Assembly: GCA_029298735.1 (NCBI GenBank)
Contig: JANSLP010000471.1
Span: 1-19,663 of the forward strand
Direction of reading: 5' to 3'
Length of the DNA stretch: 19,663 nucleotides
Origin: Ophiostoma sp. CBS 140.51
Lineage: Eukaryota; Ascomycota; Sordariomycetes; Ophiostomatales; Ophiostomataceae
Below are positions 1 to 8,200 of the stretch, piece by piece (the first letter of the stretch is position 1; each line of letters opens with the position of its first letter). A program made the translations under genes and the position numbers. Below the pieces are notes generated by a model, which was not told where the DNA came from, did not search any database, and worked only from the letters and a program-made list of their open reading frames with translations.

Positions 1-2
1 AG

Positions 3-29
3 ACATCTGACATCTGACATCTGACATCT
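3..29. repeat. Heptanucleotide microsatellite (ACATCTG)n
   Basis: Three perfect tandem copies of ACATCTG are followed by a six-base partial copy. They start at the window edge, so the array may continue to the left. It lies about 170 bp beyond the stop codon of the minus-strand gene ending at 202, in its 3' flank. The rest of 1-201 is A/T-leaning non-coding sequence in which I see no gene. Confidence 0.85.
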
Positions 30-201
30 ACATATCAACAGCACTGATCACGCTTGTAAACCACTTTTAGAAGAAATAGGGAGAAACGAAAAGCGAAATG
101 ATGAAATTATGAGAGGGAAAAAGAAAAACATTACATCTACTCCTTACCAGGTATACCTACCATGCTTTTACCTTCAAGAGGCAAAGAGAATCTAATAAAA
201 A

Positions 202-2661
202 TTAACGGTTTGCAGAGAGAGGCATCTGCATAGTATCATAAAAGCCGTCTGGCAGCAGTAGTTCCGAATCGTTTTGGTTACCGAGTTCCTCCAAGAGTGC
301 CGCGTAGTCAATATTGTCAAACGCGCCTTCCTCAAGCATGCCGGTACTAGCATCGAAGGAGGTAAAATCGAAAGTAGTGGTAGTATTTGCATTAGCATCA
401 GCATTAGCATCAGCATCAGCTGCCACCTCGGCCGCCTGATCCACAGCAGGTTCTTCTTGAATGGCGGCGGGTGTCTTGGGCTTCTTCTCAAACTGGGCGT
501 GAGAGTTCTGCTGCTCGACTGGCGTGTTGCCCGTGTGGTGCCGGCTCATGCTTCGGGTCACCCGGCGGGTTGGTGTGAGCACCTCCTCGGCTGCAGCAGC
601 TGCACTGGTGGATGAGTGCAGACGGCTTGGGTACTTTGGACTGCGATGTGAGGTACTGCCCTGACCCTGGAGGAGCCGCGGGTCAATGAGGCCGGCGGTG
701 AGGGGGTTGATGAGGCCCGCACTGCTGAGGGAGTGGGTGACCTGCGACGCTCGTGCTGAGACAAGGCGGACGGCACTCTGACGACGGGCCTGGGTGTCAC
801 GCAGCTTGTAGGGCGAGGATGGGCTGGCACCGTAGGATGCCAGGGGAGGCAGGCCCGTCAGTGGTAGAACTTGCTGGTCCTTGCTGTAAATGTCGTTGTA
901 AACATTCCAGAAGGAGTCGGAGTCAACGTCTAGGTTGGCCGTGTTGAAGTCGAGGATGTTGGTCGGTGCCGTGGGCAGGGTCAGGTCGGTTCGGACATTG
1001 AGACCGATGGACGCAGCACGGACTGAGCGTGGAGGCGATCCCGACATGGACGGTACCGCCATGGTTCCCAAGTCGTAGCGCATGTCGTAGGGCAGGTAGG
1101 GAATTTGTGAAGTCGGCACTGGGGCTGCAGCCATAGTCTGGGCGGGCATGTTAATGTGCTGAGCAGCATAGGCGCCAGAGAGTCGACGCGAGCGACGCAG
1201 AGGAGACTGCAACGGGGGATATGCGGAAGCCGCCGCAACATTGGCCGCCTCCGTACGGACACGCTTGGGGGCGGAGGCGCGGGGTGGTAGAACGACCTCG
1301 AGGTCGCTATCGGCATCGCCGTCCTCGCTACTGTCGCTGCGGGCCTGCTTCCGCTTCTTCTTGGCATCGGCCTTGTGCGTCACAAGCTTGCGGAGGTTGC
1401 CACAGTGCTTGGAAATATCAAAACCGTTCCGCTGGTCGCGCATCTTTTGGCGCGTGCTCGGCTGGGCCTCCATCTTCTTGACCGTCAAGAACTTGTACAG
1501 ACAGTCGCTGCTGCGGCGGGTGGCCTTGGGAATGGAGATGTCATTGTAGACGTAGCGGTCGTAGTGAGCACTCTTCCACTCGTTGTAGGCACCCAACAGC
1601 GTGCGGCCAGCACCGTCACGATTTAGGCTCATGGGGTTGCGCTGCTCCAGGGGGAAATCACGGGTGTCCGGCTGAACATCCGCACACGTCATCAGCTCGG
1701 CCATGGGGATCATCTCCTCCAAGCAAAACAAGTGCATGTAGCCGGCGACATAAAAGGGGTCAAACCGACCATTGGACGTCTCTGTGGGGTGCTCATCGAA
1801 ACAAACCTGGTACATACCGCGGGCAATGGTGTTGTTGCGGACAGGACAGTTGGTAGCCCGGCACATGGAGGATGCGCGGCTGGGGAAACGGTCGGTGTGC
1901 ATGGTGGCCGAGTTCTGGATCCATAGGCGGAGCGGGATGCCATGCTGCTCGCAGCCACGAACGTAGGCCTCTAGGATCTTGCGGTCAAACTTGACAATGG
2001 GTTTCAGCTCACCTTGCTTGCTGTACTTGACCTGGACCTGGCAGTCGCCAACCTGGGCTGTCCAGTTGGACCGCGTGGGGAACTCGTCATACCAGTCGTA
2101 CTGGCCAATGCGATTCTCGCTGTTCTTGTCGCGCGCATGGCTAATTTTGGCACCAGGAGGTGGCGGGTTGGCCTTGGGTTGCTGCTGTGTTGAGATGGGG
2201 ATGTTGTGCTGGAGGTGAGTGACGGGCGCAACAAAAACAGACGCTGTGTAAGGCGGTTGAGGAACCGGTGCGGCATGCTGCCTGTCTAGGAACCGCTGGA
2301 GCAGCTGCTTCGGGTCGGTCGTTTTTGAGCCACGGCGCTGAGTCGCCTTGACCATCTTCCACAGTTGCCGCTTCTGGTCACCATCGAAGTCGGGGATAGA
2401 AGCGGCTGAGCAGCTCCGTGTTGGGTATGCCTTCTGTGAAGCACGTGCACTTACTACCTTTGCCGGTGTTGCTGGCAGAGCTGGCATAGCGGGCATGGGC
2501 ATAAACATGGGCATAGGCGTGGGCAAAGGGAGAAATGGAGTGTGTGTGTTGTTAGCCTTGGATTTGGCCGGTGTGGCCTCCTCTGTATCGGAGCCAAAGA
2601 GCTCTTGTTCCAGCTGTTGATCCAGCTCTTGATCCGGCTCTTGGTAGGTGGGAGAATCCAT
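202..2661 (-). CDS. Conserved fungal protein, putative nuclear regulator with a C-x4-C / H-x2-C motif
   Basis: This is a single uninterrupted 819-codon frame, ATG at 2661 and TAA at 204-202. The family has no name that I recognise, although the central block looks like a conserved Pezizomycotina hypothetical protein. Visible parts: an acidic Gln-rich start (1-30); a Pro/Met-rich stretch (42-67); a conserved-looking block at about 185-420 with Cys267-x4-Cys272 and His310-x2-Cys313, resembling the metal ligands of a PARP-type treble-clef finger; a basic Lys/Arg patch (433-441) fitting an NLS; a disordered Ser/Pro/Ala region; an Ala/Asp/Asn repeat (745-759); and an acidic, hydrophobic-spaced tail (763-806) like an activation domain. 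The heptapeptide VSARASQ occurs twice (70-76 and 634-640). There is no signal peptide or membrane segment. A role as a chromatin or transcription factor is inference. The gene is divergent from the DIP2-type gene across about 2.6 kb. Confidence 0.85.
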   Translation of the reverse strand: MDSPTYQEPDQELDQQLEQELFGSDTEEATPAKSKANNTHTPFLPLPTPMPMFMPMPAMPALPATPAKVVSARASQKAYPTRSCSAASIPDFDGDQKRQLWKMVKATQRRGSKTTDPKQLLQRFLDRQHAAPVPQPPYTASVFVAPVTHLQHNIPISTQQQPKANPPPPGAKISHARDKNSENRIGQYDWYDEFPTRSNWTAQVGDCQVQVKYSKQGELKPIVKFDRKILEAYVRGCEQHGIPLRLWIQNSATMHTDRFPSRASSMCRATNCPVRNNTIARGMYQVCFDEHPTETSNGRFDPFYVAGYMHLFCLEEMIPMAELMTCADVQPDTRDFPLEQRNPMSLNRDGAGRTLLGAYNEWKSAHYDRYVYNDISIPKATRRSSDCLYKFLTVKKMEAQPSTRQKMRDQRNGFDISKHCGNLRKLVTHKADAKKKRKQARSDSSEDGDADSDLEVVLPPRASAPKRVRTEAANVAAASAYPPLQSPLRRSRRLSGAYAAQHINMPAQTMAAAPVPTSQIPYLPYDMRYDLGTMAVPSMSGSPPRSVRAASIGLNVRTDLTLPTAPTNILDFNTANLDVDSDSFWNVYNDIYSKDQQVLPLTGLPPLASYGASPSSPYKLRDTQARRQSAVRLVSARASQVTHSLSSAGLINPLTAGLIDPRLLQGQGSTSHRSPKYPSRLHSSTSAAAAAEEVLTPTRRVTRSMSRHHTGNTPVEQQNSHAQFEKKPKTPAAIQEEPAVDQAAEVAADADANADANANTTTTFDFTSFDASTGMLEEGAFDNIDYAALLEELGNQNDSELLLPDGFYDTMQMPLSANR
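389..420. repeat. Hexanucleotide repeat GCATTA/GCATCA inside a CDS
   Basis: Five tandem six-base units (GCATTA, GCATCA, GCATTA, GCATCA, GCATCA) plus two bases. On the minus strand they encode the Asp/Ala/Asn run near residues 747-758 of the regulator candidate. The unit length keeps the frame, so copy-number changes would alter only the length of the linker before the acidic tail. Confidence 0.85.
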
Positions 2662-2850
2662 TTTGGGAGAGTGAAGGGAAGAAAAGGGATGGGAGAGAGA
2701 AAGGGCACGGGAAAGGAGTGTACTGAAGGGATGTTAATTGTTGCTGTCAAAGCATGTGATGTAAATGAATGGTTGTAGCAGCACTGCTGAACTACTTGCG
2801 TTGTCTGATTATTTGGCGTAGAAGTCGTTGGTGAGTTCTGCAATTATTGG
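2662..2850 (-). promoter_or_regulatory. Proximal 5' leader/promoter of the regulator gene: CT-rich tract and CCAAT box
   Basis: Read on the minus strand, the roughly 55 bases before the ATG (2662-2718) are almost entirely pyrimidine, as is common in leaders and core promoters of filamentous fungi. A CCAAT pentamer (ATTGG on plus, 2846-2850) lies about 185 bp upstream of the start. Start context is CAAA-ATG-G. The transcription start cannot be fixed from sequence. Confidence 0.4.
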
Positions 2851-4783
2851 AAAGAAAGACAAAATCAGAATATGTAATCCACGGGGGACAAGAGACTCTT
2901 ATATCCTGAACATGATGGATAACAAAGATGCTGTTCCTTTGAAGGTGGGCAGTTCATGAGAAGACAAAGCTTGAAGCGCAGCTATTGTGAGGAGAGTGGT
3001 CAGGGGAAAGGAAGGAGAAAATAAATAAGGGCGCATAGAAATAACCATTGTAGAACTTCCTTTACTGTCATTGACCGTGTTTCTTTGTCCCAACCCAGGA
3101 ACAAAGTGCATGGCGGTAAACAATGGATTTTGTGAAACGCAGTGAAAGAGGAAACAAACAAAAAAGCAACAAATAAAGGCTTCCGATTAAAGATGCAAAG
3201 AAACGGTGAATGATTAAAAACGAATTTGCAAGAAAGAGAGGGGCTGTGGTACTTGTTATCGTAATACTGTCCTTGACAGATGTAACGAGATGGATGGCCT
3301 CGTTGGAGATCATATTCGACCAACGAGAGAAAAAAACAGACAACTCACATGCCGTGGAACAAAGTACACATTGATATGGTGCTCGTTCCATTTCTTGTCC
3401 CTTGGTCTCTTTCTTCCCCTGCAGAAGACATGCTTTGCGTAACCCGAGTCGCCTGTCGCGCAATAAGTTGTCCGTCCAAGACACGAGGCCAGACACCATT
3501 CGAGATGCTTGGCACGCTGCTCTTTTTTATTTTCCCAACTCTTTTATTTCTTTTTCGTCTTCATCGTCTGTGGACCCTGCAGTTCCCTGAATCTTAGCTG
3601 ACTTGAGCGGGCCGTGTAAGACCTGATCGAACAACACGAGACCCTAGGCCCGGCAAAGTAAGCGCGGGAGGGTCCAACTTCAGGAACAGAAGTTGCCCAG
3701 GGGTATTGTCGAGGAGTCGGAGGAAAGGACATGTCGTGAAGGCCGAATATCGTGTTCTTTCGTCTCTTTCGTCTCTTTTGCAGTGGTGCTCGTGCCGCAC
3801 CTTGCATTGATTAACCGCTCTGCTCTGCAACATCGGAACGGGAAGGCAGGTCGACACGTGTGACAGGCACACAAAGCCTTGCTCTGCACAGGCGTGCGAG
3901 GGCGTGTTTCGGGAGGGTGGAAGAGTTCGAAACACGAGAGACAGCATTGAAATGAAAACAATCTACTTGAGGAGAGGAGAGAGAAATTCCTTTTCAGAAA
4001 AGGAGACAAGAAGAGACAAAAGAAAGACGGCAGGAGGAAAGGTTCACACATGTTCAAAGACCATTGTGTGGCGGCAGCGCAGAGCTCACCGGAAAGGGTA
4101 ACCACAAAGGAGCTCACGACCCAAAACCAGGAAAGAGCACACCCAACCATACAAGGAAAGCATGACCTGCATCTGCTTGGGATGTGCACAAGTCACGACG
4201 TACTCGTACCAAAGAACACAACTCGACGGAAGGAGCGAGCGGCTACCCGTGTGAAGCAGCTCGAATTGTGCAGTTACTCAGTAGATTGTCCCGATGCACT
4301 GTGGCTAAAGGGAGAAAGAGCGGCCGCCAGCGCCTGCCCGCGCCAAAGCGCCAGTAAGTAGCATCCACCCCGTATTTACCCCACCTTCCACCAAGACAGG
4401 GAAAAACTCAGACCAGTGCTGCACCTTGTGGCCGATTACGAGCAAACAAGGTTTCCCTCTGCCGCACGGGCATACTGTGCGGGGCCAGCGTCATACAGTG
4501 TACATCCACCGCACAAGTACACTAAAAATATCCCAATGCCCGCCAACAGTACCGTGCGACAACGGTCAATCCCACTGGGCCGGTCCATCCCAACTCCATC
4601 ATCGCACCTGCCGCCGCATTTGCACCTTCCCACCTTTTCCACGTTTCGCCGGTTTGACAACACAACGCAAGGCCCTGGCCAGCAACCCACCCATTTTCAC
4701 AAAACCGCCGACCAAAAAAGGAGCCGGAAAGGGAAAAAGCAAAGAAAAAGGGAAACCGACCACCATTTCCTCCCGACGCCGTG
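2851..4783. other. Long non-coding intergenic region between divergent genes
   Basis: About 1.9 kb without a convincing gene. Open frames here (the largest is about 169 codons on the minus strand at 3680-4189) are low-complexity, Ser/Phe/Cys-rich products of polypyrimidine sequence and look like chance. I found no tRNA B-box, inverted-repeat element or transposon domain. The region probably holds the upstream regulatory sequences, and perhaps long leaders, of both divergent genes. Purine/pyrimidine-skewed stretches are frequent (for example 3960-4040 on plus). Confidence 0.6.
3854..3861. promoter_or_regulatory. Palindromic E-box (ACACGTGT)
   Basis: A perfect 8-bp palindrome centred on CACGTG, the core bound by bHLH factors in fungi. 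It lies in the divergent intergenic region, about 1.2 kb from one gene and 1.4 kb from the other. A single such site can occur by chance, so a regulatory role is only a suggestion. Confidence 0.25.
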
Positions 4784-4791
4784 TTACGTCA
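4784..4791. promoter_or_regulatory. CRE-like bZIP site (TTACGTCA)
   Basis: TTACGTCA, reverse complement TGACGTAA, matches the ATF/CREB-type site used by fungal Atf1-class bZIP factors. It sits about 75 bp upstream of the pyrimidine tract and CAAG that probably mark the transcription start of the DIP2-type gene. That is a promoter-like distance, which raises the plausibility above a random match. Confidence 0.35.
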
Positions 4792-4816
4792 CGAGAGTGC
4801 CGAACACACGCCCGGG

Positions 4817-4866
4817 TTCCTTCGTTTTTTCCCTCTGTCGTTTCCCCTCTCGTTCTTCTTAGCAAG
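4817..4866 (+). promoter_or_regulatory. CT-rich tract followed by CAAG: probable transcription start of the DIP2-type gene
   Basis: Positions 4817-4860 are nearly all pyrimidine and are followed at 4863-4866 by CAAG. A pyrimidine block just ahead of CAAG is a classical start-site arrangement in filamentous fungi lacking a TATA box. It would give a leader of about 360 nt before the ATG at 5226. From 4888 to 5225 the plus strand contains no ATG, which fits a translated mRNA leader. Confidence 0.45.
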
Positions 4867-4884
4867 CATCTTTTACGTGGGCCT

Positions 4885-4902
4885 ATGCCGGCGGCCATTT
4901 GA
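4885..4902 (+). other. Possible five-codon upstream ORF (MPAAI) in the DIP2-type leader
   Basis: ATG at 4885 followed by four codons and TGA at 4900-4902, about 20 nt after the predicted start site. It is the only ATG between that start site and the main ATG. If transcription starts where the CT-CAAG signal suggests, the uORF would lie near the cap, where scanning ribosomes often miss it. Whether it is in the mRNA is unknown. Confidence 0.3.
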
Positions 4903-5225
4903 CGAACTTCATTTTCGCATTTTGTCTCGACAGCATCCTTTACGAAATCCATATCCGACAGCATCCATCCGCGAGCCGTCTCGACTCGAACGCGCGCACA
5001 TCTGCTGAGCCAGCGACGTTTGCCGACCGTCCCCGTACGCGCCCGAGTGTTGTGGGCGTGCCCGACACAGACCGGCCAAAGGCGCGTGAACCTCCCAACA
5101 GCCTCGACCTCGGTGACTTTTCTAGACTTTCCTCGATCACCCATCTCCGCAAGGACAGCTTCTCTCGCCTCTCTTGAAGGCCCCATCGACCCTTATTAAG
5201 CTCCCCGCCGACCACATTGGACACC

Positions 5226-8200
5226 ATGGCCGAGCTCTCGCCCGAGCTGCAGGAACGGCTCGACGAGCTGGAGAAGGAGTTGGAGGTATGTGCTGACAGG
5301 AACCTTCGGAAGACGAAACTGAAGCAGCTTGAGGCAGCATGAAGTCATGAGGACTACTGTGCGCGAAGCTGGAAGCTGCCTGTTGTTACCTTGACCGTTA
5401 CAGATTGCTAACTGTTGGCCGTTTTACTCATTCTACAGGAAGGTGACATCACACAGAAAGGGTATGTTTCGTCGCCAACATCACAGCATCATCACGATAT
5501 CTAGCCACACGGAGATAGCCAGCTAACTTCTCTTTCTCTCTCACAGCTATCAGAAACGTAGGACACAGCTTTTCTCCCAGTTCGGCTTGCCCCAGGGCTT
5601 CCAGGCTCTCCAGACTTCCGGCGGCTCCGCTCCACAGTCACCAACAGACACCGGTGGCCAACAGGACCATCGCGATGCATCCTTTGCGGCACTCAACGCC
5701 AACTCGTCATCGGCAGGACTATCGCCCGTTGCCGGCAACCCCTACTCTCCATCTCTGTCCTCCCCGACCGATCCCCGCATCCACTCGCCGTCCTACCCGA
5801 CGAACCTGCTCGCGCCTGGCGGTCCGATCGCCGAGCAGCGCGCCAACCTCTCCCACCATGATTCGCTCTTTTTCTCTCTCCCGACCCAGCAAAGCATGAA
5901 CGAGAACCGCCTATCAGTCGTCGGAGGCAATGGCAGTGACCCGGCGCGCACGGCGACCGACCCGTCTCGGTCAGCGACTATGGTGTCGACTGACTACGCG
6001 TTCAACCCGGACAACCAGCAGCAGCATTACGGCGGTGGCGGCGGTGGCGGATATGGCCCGAATGACGGCACCAAGACCATGCAGTCTATGCAGAACCCTT
6101 ACGATAGCCGCACCGGAACGATGCTCGATACGCAGCAGGCCTATTTCTCCGACTTTGCAGGGCAGCAGTCCTACGACCAGGGCACGATGTCTGGCGACTA
6201 TGGCGGAGCTCAGCGCTACTCCAGCGGGGGCGGCGACCCATTCTCGCCGACAACAATGGGCCACGTCCAGCGCTACTCGATCGGCGACGCCTTTTCTCCC
6301 ACGGCTGCTACTGCACCGCCTATGCTGACAGCCAACGACCTGCCACCCCCGGACGCTCTGCAGTACCAGATGCCCCTTGAACCGCGCGACGTGCCCTTTG
6401 CCATCTACGATCCGCATGACGGAAACACGCCCATGTCCAAGTTTGACAACATTGCCGCTGTCCTGCGCCACCGCGGCCGCACCACCTCCAAGATGCCCGC
6501 CTACTGGGTCCTGGACGCCCGTGGCAAAGAAATTGCTTCCATTACATGGGAGAAGCTGGCTGCGCGAGCGGAGAAGGTTGCCCAGGTCATCCGGGATAAG
6601 AGTTCCCTGTACCGCGGCGACCGTGTTGCGCTTGTTTACCGCGACTCGGAGATCATCGAGTTCGCTATCGCCTTGCTCGGCTGCTTCATCGCCGGTGTCG
6701 TTGCTGTGCCGATCAACGACTTCAACGATTACCAGAAGCTAAACTTGATTTTGACTTCGACACAGGCGCATCTGGCGCTGACCACCGAGAACAACCTCAA
6801 GACGTTCCAGCGCGATATCACAACACACAAGCTGACATGGCCCAAGGGCGTCGAGTGGTGGAAGACCAATGAGTTTGGTAGCTACCACCCCAAGAAGAAG
6901 GACGACGTGCCGCCCCTGTCTGTCCCCGACCTCGCCTACATAGAGTTCTCGCGTGCGCCCACGGGTGACCTGCGCGGTGTTGTCCTCAGCCACAGAACCA
7001 TTATGCACCAGCTCGCGTGCCTCAGTGCCGTGGTGTCGACTGTCCCAGGCAACCGGCCTGGTGATTCGTTCACGGGTTCGTCGCTCCGTGACAAGAACGG
7101 CCGCTTGATTGGCGGCGGAGCTAGCAGCGAGATTTTGTTGTCGTACCTTGACCCGCGTCACGGCATCGGCATGATATTGGCCGTGCTGTTTGCTGTCTAT
7201 GGTGGCCACACCGTCGTCTGGGCAGAGCATAAGACGACCGAGGTTGCCGGTCTGTACGCCCACCTTATCTCCAAGTACAAGGCCACACTCATGGCTGCGG
7301 ATTACCCTGGTCTTAAGCGCGCGGTGTATAACTACCAGCAAGACCCAATGACCACACGGAACTTCAAAAAGGGAATGGAGCCCAACTTCCACTCGGTCAA
7401 GCTGTGTCTCATTGACACGCTGACGGTGGACCCCGAATTCCACGAGATTCTCGCCGACCGTTGGCTGCGCCCGCTGCGCAACTCCCATGCCCGCGAAGTC
7501 GTCGCACCTATGCTGTGCCTGCCCGAGCATGGCGGCATGGTAATCAGTATCCGCGACTGGCTTGGCGGCGAAGAGCGCATGGGCTGCCCGCTCAAGCTCG
7601 ACATGGGCGATGGCGACTCGGACGACGAAGACTCGGACGGCAAGAAACTCGACGAGTCCGACGTCGTCACACCGCTGGCCGAGGGTGGCAGCCAGGGCAT
7701 CGGCTTTGGCTCACTGCTCGGTGGCGGCACAACCAGCAAGAAGGAGCAGCGCTCTGCTAACGAATTGAGCGAGGTCCTACTCGACAGCGAAGCTCTTAAG
7801 ACGAACGAGGTTGTCGTTTTGGCCTTGGGCGAGGAGGCACGCAAGCGGGCCGGTGAGGCGGGTGCAGTGCGTGTCGGCGCTTTCGGCTACCCGATCCCGG
7901 ATGCGACTATGGCTGTCGTCGACCCGGAGACGTGTCTGCTGTCGTCGCCGCATACTGTTGGTGAGATTTGGGTGGACTCGCCGTCGCTGTCCGGCGGGTT
8001 TTGGGCCCTGCCGAAGCATACCGAGCAAATATTCCACGCTCGGCCCTATAAGTTCGAACCTGGCGACCCGACACCAACAGCAGTCGAGCCCGAATTCCTG
8101 CGGACAGGTCTTCTCGGGACCATCATTGAGGGCAAGATCTTTGTGCTCGGTCTTTATGAGGACCGTATCCGCCAGAAGGTTGAGTGGGTCGAGCCCGACA

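Noticed and set aside
1..33. Heptamer repeat as a telomeric array
   Set aside because: ACATCTG is unlike the fungal TTAGGG-type repeat, is under four copies and lies beside ordinary genes.
3680..4189. 169-codon minus-strand open frame in the divergent intergenic region
   Set aside because: Sequence is Ser/Phe/Cys/Leu-rich translation of polypyrimidine DNA with no domain-like pattern or splice-supported extension; consistent with chance.
4426..4902. 158-codon plus-strand open frame just upstream of the DIP2-type gene
   Set aside because: Covers the CRE-like site, CT tract and predicted start site; low-complexity Thr/Pro/Arg sequence and no homology-like motifs. Better explained as promoter and leader.
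5587..5589. TTG as the start of the DIP2-type protein
   Set aside because: Open-frame edge only; the ATG at 5226 plus two well-formed introns gives the conserved DMAP1-binding start.
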